Assembly: GCF_050003625.1 (NCBI RefSeq)
Contig: NC_134401.1
Span: 93,846,852-93,910,851 of the forward strand
Length of the DNA stretch: 64,000 nt
DNA from: Haematobia irritans
Taxonomy: Eukaryota; Arthropoda; Insecta; Diptera; Muscidae
Direction of reading: 5' to 3'
This document shows positions 33,983 through 43,469 of this stretch, in pieces. Under the pieces are notes generated by a model. It saw only the letters and a list, made by a program, of their open reading frames with translations, was not told the origin of the DNA and ran no database searches. Both the position numbers and the translations under genes were made by a program. The stretch's first letter is position 1, and every line of letters begins with the position of its first letter.

Positions 33983-36897
33983 ACTTAAAAAACAGTGAAC
34001 CCTTTTCCATTGCAAAATGAACTAAACTGTAGTAATATTGACCATGATTTAGCCCTTAAGATTTTTTTCAACTTGTCTAGTTTATAATTTTCTTAAATTT
34101 TAGTTCATCTATAACATTGTAGTTTAGTTCATTTTTACAACACCATAAGATTTATATACACCTACCAAGTTATAAAGTCAGTATTATTTTGGTTTACTTG
34201 CTTATTTTGTGGGAAACCCGATAATAAAAATTGGTTAACAGTCTCTTTAAAATGTCGACGACTAAACTATTTTTAAATCAATCATTCCACAGTACAGAAA
34301 AATTAAATAATTAAAGGAACAACCAACCGTTTTACTATTATGAAAATTTTCATACATTAAAATTAAACTTTCTTCAAGCAAAAGTACTTTATTATAAAAA
34401 CTTATGATGAAAGTTCTTAATACAATGTTTTTTGTGAATAAAAATTATGACCACGTGGAACAGAGAGTAGTTCATTTGAACCCGCTGTTTGGACATTTTG
34501 ACTTATCCTTTTTTTACATTTTGACTTATCCTTTTTTTATTCATCGTAGGTAATTTTTTCACAAAACTTTGCTGGAAAAAATGGAAACAATAATGAAAAT
34601 TGTTAAAAATTAACACCATGTAGTGAAATATAATTTTTAAATCTTCATTGTAGCTTGTAACTTACCCTTTTTTGGGCATTTCATCAAATGGTGTAAGGAA
34701 TTCAACTTTTCTTTGGAAAACGTATCTCATAAAATTTGTACCTGAAACAATTAGAGAAATAATGAAGTATTCTATATAAACTCATAAAACTGTGTTGTTA
34801 TCGATGTGAAGGATATAATAAAATAAATATTCTAGTTGAAAGACAGCCAAAGTTTTAATATAAAACATACCAATTCTCTATTAAATTGTATGCTGAGGGG
34901 AAATATAAAAAGTTGTCCAAATTTATTTGGGTTACTCTGAAATTAAATATTTATTTTTTACATTAAATACAATTATTAAATAGGTTTTCAAAAAATCTAA
35001 TGAAAAAAATAATAATATGCATAAAAAAGCAAATATTCTTGATAACCCTAGCTAGATAGTCATCATTCGTCAAAATGACGACACGTAATTTCATTTTCGA
35101 TTTAAAATGCATTTTAGTCTATTGGGAAATGGTAAATTTAAGTTATACTAACTCGACCGTTTTATGGATTTTTGTTTTATACTACTTAAAACCAAATTGA
35201 ATAGGAAAATAAATTCAAGTTTGGTTCACTTTTTAGCTCACGATGAAAATTATAGCGTCTTGAAATCAGCCGTAGTCAAAATGACGAAGGGTGACGTTAA
35301 TGTACAAAAAATAAGGATGACCGTCCAGGGTTAAAAGAAAGTTAAAGACTCCTTACCAATTCACTATTAAATTACAGGCAAAGGAGTACTAAAAATTTGT
35401 CCAAATTTTAAGGGGTTATTCTGAAATTAAATATTTGTTTTTTACATTAAAAATATAACATTGGTTTCCAAAAAATTTGATTAAAGAAATACTAACATAA
35501 GGTATTAAAAACCTGTAATTTTAATGATAAAAAGGTCATAAAAACGTAAATATTCTAGTTGAAAGAAAGCCAATTTTTAGCAAAACTTACCAATTCCCTA
35601 TTTTTTAAATTTATTTGTATCCATGTGGAGTTGCTCTGAAATTAAATATTGCTTTTACAACAAAGAAAAGCATTAAACTGGTTTCCAAAAAAATTAATTA
35701 ACAAATAATAATATACATAAAAAATATTCTTTTTAAAAGAAATCCATATTAAAAAAATACTTACCAATTTATGACTAAACTGTACGCTGAGATATAACAA
35801 AAATTTTCCAAATTCATCTGGAATTGAATATTAATTTTTTACATTGAATAATGAAATTTCAATACACCTTCAATTTCAACATATTTTACTAAATATTCTT
35901 AATAACTTTTTTCTAAACTACCGATAAAATATTAATAACTTTCATTTAAAAGGTTTAATAAACAAACACCAATATATGTCTCAAAAATCCAAAATATTCC
36001 ATGCCTTTATACTCCCTTGTTGCATACCTACTTAAAAGATGCAACAGCCCACGCCAACGCCAACTATACAACTGAAGCATGCCAAACAAAACCAAGCAAA
36101 GCCAAAACATTCCTACAACAACAAAAACACATGTGCCTTTATTGAAAACAACACCTCATCCAGCCAAATAAACCATCCGCGAATAACAAACACACACACA
36201 CAAACCACTAAATGAACAAAAATAAAAACAACTCCACGCTCATGTATACACAACAAAACTCAAGTAACATCATCTTTACATTAATCACATTCCATTATTC
36301 CGATAAAGATCTCTGTACTATGCATTAGTTCATCGCATCTGCTGACAATTTACTCTAAGAATAATATTCGTAAAGGCACACCAGTTTATGAACGATGAAA
36401 CGTTTAACTTAAAGTTTGCAAAATTTTCATGAAATGTTATCTACCATTTTTGACGAAAATGTCTATAAATTTAATTGCATGTGAACTAAAAATATTTCAT
36501 TGGGTAATTTTGTACCAACAATTATTAACTATAGGAATTGTCAGTAAGAAATTGCTATCCACTTTCAAGTTCATTTTTCGTAAAAAAATATTTTCTCATA
36601 CAAAAAAATCTTATAGTAAATTGCACTTATTATTTAGAAAATACTTTACATTTCAAAAGTAGTTTTATAGCATGACAAACGAATTTTTAACTACCAATTA
36701 AGAAATTTTTTAAGGAAATTTCCATCGTATTTTGTAGGCCATGAACTAAACGATTGCTACTTAGAATTTGTAAAATTTCCTTTCGAGTATTTAATTTTCG
36801 TTGAAGATACGAAAAATGAACTAAAATTCTGGAAAATTCTTGTAATAAATTATTGTAAAAATCTTCTTAAATTTACGAGACACTTTTTTTCTGTGTG
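33983..36897. mobile_element. 2.9-kb unclassified insertion inside MITE D1
   Basis: It is bounded by family E-like termini: ACTTAAAAAACAGTGAACCC at the left and, reversed, CACACAGAAAAAAAGTGTC at the right. The interior has degenerate tandem repeats (34860-35900), a 27-bp head-to-tail duplication at 34493-34546 (ACATTTTGACTTATCC twice), and a G-poor, C/A-rich stretch (35995-36300). The longest frame (36429-36662, 77 codons) has no recognised domain. It could be a family E element that captured other sequence. Confidence 0.5.
34860..35900 (+). repeat. degenerate tandem repeats, four units
   Basis: Units begin with CTTACCAATT and contain TTGTCCAAATTT, CTGAAATTAAATATT and GGTTTCCAAAAAA-type segments. 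Starts are at about 34868, 35353, 35586 and 35760. Spacing varies (about 170-480 bp) through insertions. Confidence 0.6.
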
Positions 36898-37753
36898 CTA
36901 GAAGTAGGGGAAATTCCCTATATGTAGGGTTTTTCTAATATTTAGCGTCTTTTAGGGACGTAGGGCCACAATGTAGGGACATTTTCACTCAACACAATTT
37001 GTAATAATTTTTACATTTTGGTGGCTCTAGAGGAGGAAATTTGAAGCAAGACTTGATCTTTAACAATGTGTGGTAACAACAGTTACCACTCATGCCAAAA
37101 AAAATTCTAACAATATTTGAAGATTCCCACAAATCTACCAAACAAATATTTCTATAGAAATTTATATTAAAACTTTATTCCTGTAGAAAATTTTGTCAAC
37201 ATTTTATTTCTATAGAAAATTATGTCAAAATTGTATTTCTATAGAAATTTTTTTCAAAATGTTATTTCTCTAAAAAATTTTCACAAAATTGTATTTCTAT
37301 GAAATTTTTTCTCAAAATTTTATTTCTATAGAATTTATTATCAAAACTTAATTTCTATAGAAAAATTTCTCAAAAAAATTGTTTATAGAAACTTTTTCCA
37401 AAATGTTATTTCTATAGTACTTAGAACCATTTTATTTTGTAAAATTTGTTTAAATTTAACGAAAATATTGTAGGGAAAATTGTTTGGGAATGTATGGGAA
37501 AGTAGGGAACTTTTTTTTTTCTTGTAGAGTAAACCAAACATTTTGCCTGGCAAAACTGACTATGAACTATAGTCAAATTGAGACAAAGCACCCACAAACA
37601 TGTGCCCCTTAATTTTCTTAAATATGCAACTGCGATTTATCTCCCAGACCTATATCAATGTTACCCCACAAATGCTTATGATTACTAATTCAGTAAGGGT
37701 GGTTTAGGGTATGATATAGTCGGCCCCGCCCGACTTTCTACTTTACTTACTTG

Positions 37754-38912
37754 TTTAATAATGGGCGCAATATTAGTTTCATACTAACCCCGTAGGTGCA
37801 ATATCAACTACAGCCAGTGTTGCTAGAAGTAGGGGAAATTCCCTATATGTAGGTTTTTTTTCTAATATTTAGCGTCTTGTAGGGACGTAGGGCCACAATG
37901 TAGGGACATTTTCAGTCAACACAATTTGTAATAATTTTTACATTTTGGTGGCTCTGGAGGAGGAAATTAGAAGCCGGCAAGGCTTGATTTTTAACAATGT
38001 GTGGTAACAATAGTTACCACTCGTGCCAAAAAAAAAAATTTAGACAATTTTGTCAAAATTGTATTACTATGGAAATTTTTTTCAAAATATTATATCTATA
38101 AAAAAAATTTTTTCAAAAATTCCATAGAAAGAATTTTTTTCTCAAAATTTTATTTCTATAGAATTTATTATCAAAATTTAATTTCTATAGAAAAATTTCT
38201 CAAAAAATTTTTTTATAGAAACTTTTTCCAAAATTTTATTTCTATAGAGATTTAACAAAAAATATACTATTTGTGGTAGAATTCTACCAACTGTGGCAAC
38301 CGTGGTGGTAATACAAATTTATTTTCTAGGTCATATACGTTGCATTTTCATGTTTTAAGATAACAAAGTACTTAGAACCATTTTTGTTTTGTAAAATTTG
38401 TTTAAATTTAATGAAAACAGGGAAAATTGTTTGGGAATGTATGGGAAAGTAGGGAATTTTTTTTGTCCTTGTATGGTAAACCTAACATTTTCCCTGGCAA
38501 CACTGACTATTACCTACAGTCAGATTGAGACAAAGCACCCATAAACAGGTATTCCTTAATTTTCTTAAATATGTAACTGCGGTTTATCTCCCAGACGTAT
38601 ATCAATGTTACCCCACAAATGCTTATGATTACTAATTCAGTAAGGGTGGTTTAGGGTATGATATAGTCGGCCCCGCCCGACTTTCTACTTTACTTACTTG
38701 TTTAATAATGGATTCAATATTAGTGGCATACTAACTCTGTAGGTGCAAAATCAACTATAGCTCCTAATATCAGACATTTCTGCTCAGATTGTTACAAGAC
38801 TCCCCTAAACATGTACCCCTTTATGTTATTAAGTATGGAAATGCGGTTTATCTACCAAACCTGTACCAATGATACTAATTCAGTAGAGGTGGATTAGGGT
38901 ATTACATACTTG
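37754..38912 (+). repeat. tandem copies of the family C 3' terminus
   Basis: Immediately after C1 ends (CTTACTTG at 37753) the sequence TTTAATAATGG starts again and runs through MITE D2 to a second hairpin and second CTTACTTG (38700). A third, shorter unit starts TTTAATAATGG and ends ATTACATACTTG at 38912. The same junction is also seen at about 33912 inside C1. These are head-to-tail repeats of a 3'-terminal unit, with the hairpin intact in the first two. Confidence 0.75.
37815..38505 (+). mobile_element. MITE D2 (complete, 691 bp)
   Basis: The left end is CAGTGTTGCTAGAAGTAGGGG and the right end, reversed, is CAGTGTTGCCAGGGAAAATG. The interior carries AGGGACGTAGGGCCACAATG, reversed 29-bp minisatellite (38035-38260), GTGGTAGAATTCTACCAACT and GGGAAAGTAGGGAATT. 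Possible diverged 8-bp flanks are ACTACAGC and ACTATTAC. Insertions of this MITE occupy the same site in all three family C 3' units that hold it. Confidence 0.7.
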
Positions 38913-39429
38913 TTTTGAACCCGACAGGTTCCAAATGGTCAAATGTTCATGCAATTCCATTATTTTTTCTAAGATTGTCTCAATCTCACTATAGGTCACA
39001 TGACGATTTTGCAATATCAGTTAGTGTACAACATTCATGCCATCGACAAGCACTGGTCCTTGACGCAGCTGCATCGCCAACATCTGATTTAAGTTCATCG
39101 AAGGTTGCACGCAAAAAAATATTTCTTTCCTCCCAAACGAAATTTTAGACAAACAAAGTTCGTTTCTCAATTGCTTTTCGTTGAAAGGAAGTGTATTTGG
39201 AAGAAAAGTATATACTTTTTGTGATAAAAGTTTATTCTTTTCCAGGATGTAAAACCAATTTCATAAAGACTAACTCAAAAAAAAATTTTCTGGCTAATTG
39301 CATTTTCCCTCACATCTTTCTCACTTCCACGAAGTTTTTTAGTTCTTATCACTTTTTTCTGTAATACAATGTAGAAGAAATGAAAGAAGAAATTATACGA
39401 TTTTATAAATTTTTAAAATTTTTTTACCT

Positions 39430-39505
39430 TTCGCCTGGACGGAGAATCGAACCGCGGACCATGCACTTTGTAAGCCAACACACTAACCACTGAGCTATGT
39501 ACCTG
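39430..39505 (-). other. tRNA-like Pol III module (left module of element M)
   Basis: On the minus strand the box A-like TAGCTCAGTGGTTAGTGTG is followed by GGCTTACAAAG (anticodon-loop-like) and the box B GGTTCGATTCT. The order and spacing fit a tRNA gene or tRNA-derived SINE head. T-stem pairing is imperfect, so I do not call it a functional tRNA gene. Confidence 0.55.
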
Positions 39506-39618
39506 TTATGGTCATCAATAGATAAATATCCATTTAAGTTATATTTTTATAGCATAGCTTGCGGCGCCCACGAACCGAATAAACAAAGTTTATTTAACAG
39601 AAACAAACGTTTAGTTTG

Positions 39619-39690
39619 GCACCGTGGAGCAGTGGTTGCTACGTCCGACTTGCATGCCAAGGGTCGTGGGTTCGATCCCTGCTCCGACCA
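39619..39690 (+). other. tRNA-like Pol III module with T-run (right module of element M)
   Basis: A 72-nt segment has the box A-like AGCAGTGGTTGCTACG and the box B GGTTCGATCCC. Its T-arm, GTGGG-TTCGATC-CCTGC, can form five pairs. GTGGAGC near the 5' side could pair with GCTCCGA at the 3' side. A nine-base T-run (39695-39703), a typical Pol III stop, follows within 5 bp. The head resembles the family K SINE heads, so it is probably tRNA-derived rather than a tRNA gene. Confidence 0.55.
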
Positions 39691-40014
39691 AAGTTTTTTT
39701 TTTACATATATTCCAGATATGTTCGGAATATTCCGAAAATAATGTTCAATATTACATTGTAGTATATTAAATTTTGAACTGTAAAATGTGTCTTATTAAA
39801 GACCTAAAGTCAGAAAAGAACAGTGTTTGATATAAACGAAATGGACTGTGTTGTTGTTTCAAAAATAACATTTTTTATTGAAAAAATAAAAATTTTGTAA
39901 CAAACGAATTTTTTTGGTGATAAAAGTTTAAAATTTTCGAAGCAATTCAAAAAACTCTAACAAAAGAAAAACGTTTTCGGTACACGTTTCCCAAACGTTT
40001 TTTTTCTTTGCGTG

Positions 40015-41455
40015 TGTAAATAATAATCGCACGAAAATGTTCATGATTTAATTCCATTTTTGTTTTTTTTTTTTTTTTTTTTGGCTAGATGAAGCCCCAT
40101 TTAAGTTGCTGTAAACAACACAAATAGCGCTCGTATATCAAAACGTTCTATAACCTCATGCAATAGTGCTGGCAGTTGATATATTGCAATATACTAAAAT
40201 TTAGGTTGCATTATCTTTTATAATGGTTAAATATTTTTCTCAGTGTAGTGTTCTCTCTATGCACCCATAGATCCCTTATAAGCTTCTCCACACCTCTACC
40301 ATTATATCAAAGACGTTCCATAGATTAATTAATTATGTTAGAGAGCGAGAGACAATCCGAAAAGAATTCAACATTTCCGCTTTTCATGCGCATCCAATTT
40401 GTTTGACAATCCATTGGAAACAACCAAGTCCAAGCTCATTCTACTTTCCTAATTAGAAATGGAATTGCCACTAAAATGGAATGTTTTGCACAAGACCAAA
40501 ACAAATAGTTTCTCACTATAGCGGCAATCCTGGGTAGCTTACATTCGTTTGATCTTTAACAGAGGCACACACATACATCGAGCACCCAATGGTGATGATT
40601 CCTCCAGTTTGGCTGGAATGTGATCCATTCGAGAAACGAGAAGTATCAGACAGTAGCTACATTCATTCAGATGTTGGATATTGGTGACATTTTTAGAATG
40701 ACAGCCGCTGCTGCAGATCGTTTGGAGACGACATGCAAATTCATGAAATGATCCAAATGATATTCATTCGTCCATTCCGCCAGTAATTTCCAGCTATCCA
40801 AATTGGCCAAAACATGCACTGCACTGGCAGCCTTTTTCTTTTTCTTCTCCTTCTTCAACTTCAATTGAATGTCATCTAAAACTCTTGAGGTAAAAGCGGT
40901 TGACAAAGAGCTATCAGGGATTTACGAGCTATTGGGGAGAGTAAATTTTAATGAGTACCAACATAAATCCAAGCTTGTTGTTGTTGGCTATGTGAAATGC
41001 TTGCTCTTTGGTTTGCATCTATGGGCCGTCAAAGATTTTTATGTGACTTCCCAAGAATGTATCAGAATTGGCAAACAAACAAAAAAAGTGCCGCCAGAGT
41101 TTTCAGGCTTCCCAAAAGCCGAAACCATGGAAACTAAAACAATTTCATTTACTTTGTCGAGGACGATGTGATCGATCCGCTGGGAAGCAGCGTAAGACGT
41201 GCGGACATGACAACAAATGTCCAAAGTTATTTGGCGATCATTCATTCATTGCTTGATTCCATCAAGGTTGGATGATCAGATGATGATGATGGTTGCTTGG
41301 GATTTGCAAACGTTTTTGATGACATTCATCCGTAGGCTGTGTTCACGTGGAATTCTACCACTGTTGCCACAGTTGGTAGAATTCTACCCAAAATGGTAGA
41401 CTTTTTATTGTTTAGTAGATTTCTATAATTCTTGATGTTTTGATACCTAAGAGGT
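40015..41455. other. spacer, no supported gene
   Basis: Includes a poly(T) run (about 40065-40082) and then, from about 40250, a less AT-rich stretch that may be ancestral unique DNA. Frames of 60-100 codons at 40667-41399 overlap on both strands with no domain or splice context. TTGGTAGAATTCTACC at about 41374 marks a minisatellite-associated repeat edge. An inverted-repeat scrap related to 7740-7800 lies just beyond, at 41515-41635. Confidence 0.5.
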
Positions 41456-41459
41456 ACTT

Positions 41460-43465
41460 CACAAATTTTGTATAGAAATAATAATTTCTATAGAAATACA
41501 ATTTTGTTTTTTTTTTTATTGTTGGTTAGTTCGTCAATCATATTTGATGTTTTGGCTTCAGCTTAAAACTCTCTTGTAGTTTAGTCAACGCAACGGTTTT
41601 AAGCTAAAATCAAAACACTAAATATGAAACAAAATTTTGGCACAATTTTCTATAGAAAAAAAATTGACAAAATTTTTGTAGAAATAACATTTTGGCACAA
41701 TTTTCTATAGAAATGAAATTTGGACAAAATTTTCTATAGAAATGAAATTTTGGTAACATTTTTTATAAAAATTAAAAATTTTTACAAAATTGTATATAAA
41801 AGTAAAATTTTGACAAAATTTTCTATAGAAATAAAATTTTGACAAAATTTTCTATCGAAGTAAAATTTTGACAAAAATTCTTATAGAAATAAAATTTTGG
41901 CAAAATTTTCTATAGTAATAAAATTTTGACAAATTTTTTAAGGAAATAAAATTATTACAAAGTCATCTAAAGAAATAACATTTTGCGAAATTTTTGTATA
42001 GAAATAAAATTTTTAACAAAAGTTTCTATAGATATAAAATTTTGACAAAAGTTTCTATAGAAATAAACATTTGACAAAATTGTTTATAGAAATAAAATTT
42101 TGGAAAATTTTTCTATAGAAATAAAATTTTGATAAAAATTTTCTATAGAAATAAACTTTGATAAAGTTTTCTATGAAAATAAAATTTTGACAAAATTTTC
42201 AATAGAAATGAAATGTTGATCAAATTTTCGATAGAAATGAAATTTTGATAAAATTTTCTACAAAATTGATTTTTCTAAAGAAATAAAATTTTGACAAAAT
42301 TTTCCATAGAAATAAAATTTTGACACAATGTTCGATAGAAATAGAATTTTGACAAAATTTCCTATAGATATATAATTTTGACAAAATCTTCTATCGAATT
42401 AAAATTTTAACAAAATTTTCGATGGAAATAAAATTTAGACAAAATTTTCGATAGAAATAATATTTTGACAAAATTTTCTATAGAAATGAAATTTTGATAA
42501 AATAATCAATAGAAATGAAATTTTGATAAAATTTTCTATAAAATAAATTTTTGACAGGTTTTGCTAAAGAAATAAAATGTTGACACAATTTTCTGTAGAA
42601 ATAAAATTTTGACAAAAGTTTCTATAGAAATAAAATATTGACAAAAGTTTCTATAGAAATAAAACTTTGACAAAATTTTCTATAGAAATAAAATTTTGAC
42701 AAAATTAAATTATGACAAAATTTTGACAAAATTTTCTGTAGAAATAAAATTTTGACAAAACTTTCTACAGAAATAAAATTTTGACAAAATTTTCTATAGA
42801 AATAAAATGTTGACAAAATTTTCTATAGAAACGAAATTTTGATCAAATATTCGATAGAAATAAAATTTTGATAAAATTTTCTATAAAATAAATTAATTAT
42901 AAAATAAAGAAATAAAATTTTGACGCAATTTTCGATAGAAATAAAATTTTGACACAATTTTCTATAGAAATAAAATTTTGACAAAACTGTCTATGGGACA
43001 AAATTTTGACAAAATTTTCTGTAGAAATAACATTTTGACAAAAGTTTCTATAGAAGTAAAATATTGACAAAAGTTTCTATAGAAATAAAATATTGACAAA
43101 AGTTTCTATAGAAATAAAACTTTGACTAAATTTTCTATAGAAATAAAATTTTGACAAAACTAAACTTATGACAAAATTTTCTATGAAAACAAAATTTTGT
43201 GTAGAAATAAAATTTTGACAAAACTTTCTACAGATATAAAATTTTGACAAAATTTTCTATAGAAATAAAATTTTGACAAAATTTTTTATAGAAATGAAAT
43301 TTTGATAAAATTTTCGATAGAAATGAAATTTTGATAAAATTTTCTATAAAATAAATTTTTGAAAGGTTTTGCTAAAGAAATAAAATTTTGACACGATTTT
43401 CGATAGAATAAAAATTATGACAAATTTTTCTATAGAAATAAAATTTTGACAAAACTTTCTATGGA
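41460..43465 (+). repeat. main 29-bp minisatellite array (about 2 kb)
   Basis: About 65 units of a 29-bp repeat whose core is TTTTCTATAGAAATAAAATT; the array resumes after two later insertions. Each unit contains the 12-bp palindrome TTTCTATAGAAA. There are local higher-order repeats: blocks with CGATAGAAATGAAATTTTGA recur at about 42220, 42500, 42840 and 43320. Because 29 is not a multiple of 3 and the unit is stop-poor on the minus strand, short frames rich in FYRKFCQNF appear there; they are not genes. Interrupted at 43470 by DINE A9. Confidence 0.9.
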
Positions 43466-43469
43466 AAAA

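Larger units (their letters stand above)
33974..37558 (+). mobile_element. MITE D1 (CAGTGTTGC termini), split by a large insertion
   Basis: The left end CAGTGTTGC is at 33974-33982. The body resumes at 36898 with CTAGAAGTAGGGGAAATTCC and ends at about 37558 with a decayed GCCTGGCAAAACTG. The body includes reversed minisatellite (37140-37430) and GGAAAGTAGGGAAC. Its intact relative is 37815-38505. CAGTG...CACTG ends suggest hAT, but the target duplication is not clean. Confidence 0.65.
32473..37753 (+). mobile_element. DINE-1-like element, family C (copy C1) with nested insertions
   Basis: The 5' end TATACCCTAAACCACATAGTGG pairs with its own GGTCAGGGTATA. ATTGATTTTAGACCCC, GAGTCGATCTAGCGC and a CCGTCCGTTCGTCTGTCC run follow, then about six internal repeats (ATATAGCTCCCATATATATG, spacing about 150 bp). 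33494-33640 is duplicated at about 33660-33810. The 3' end has the hairpin AGTCGGCCCCGCCCGACT (37718-37735) and terminates CTTACTTG|TT at 37753. MITE D1 and a further insertion lie within. Confidence 0.75.
39108..40014. mobile_element. element M: TIR element carrying two divergent tRNA-like modules
   Basis: The left end CACGCAAAAAAATATTTC (39108) and, reversed, the right end CACGCAAAGAAAAAAAACG (40014) form terminal inverted repeats. Subterminal CTCCCAAACGAA and CGTTTGGGAAACG also face each other. Inside, a minus-strand tRNA-like module (39430-39505) and a plus-strand one (39619-39690) point away from a 113-bp core. No transposase is present. The same interior occurs inverted at 22460-22740 and again at 62310-62880, which also shares the right arm (AACTCTAACAAAAGAA). 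I do not recognise this family. Confidence 0.65.

Noticed and set aside
39619..39690. Genuine tRNA gene
   Set aside because: The box B and T-arm are good, but the D-arm and anticodon arm are poor. The same unit occurs in three repeat copies and resembles SINE heads, so it is annotated as a tRNA-like module.
40667..41399. Overlapping frames up to 100 codons in a less AT-rich region, possible host exon
   Set aside because: Open frames occur on both strands without preferred codon use, domains or a convincing splice framework. They may be regulatory or ancestral intergenic DNA, but there is no evidence for a gene.
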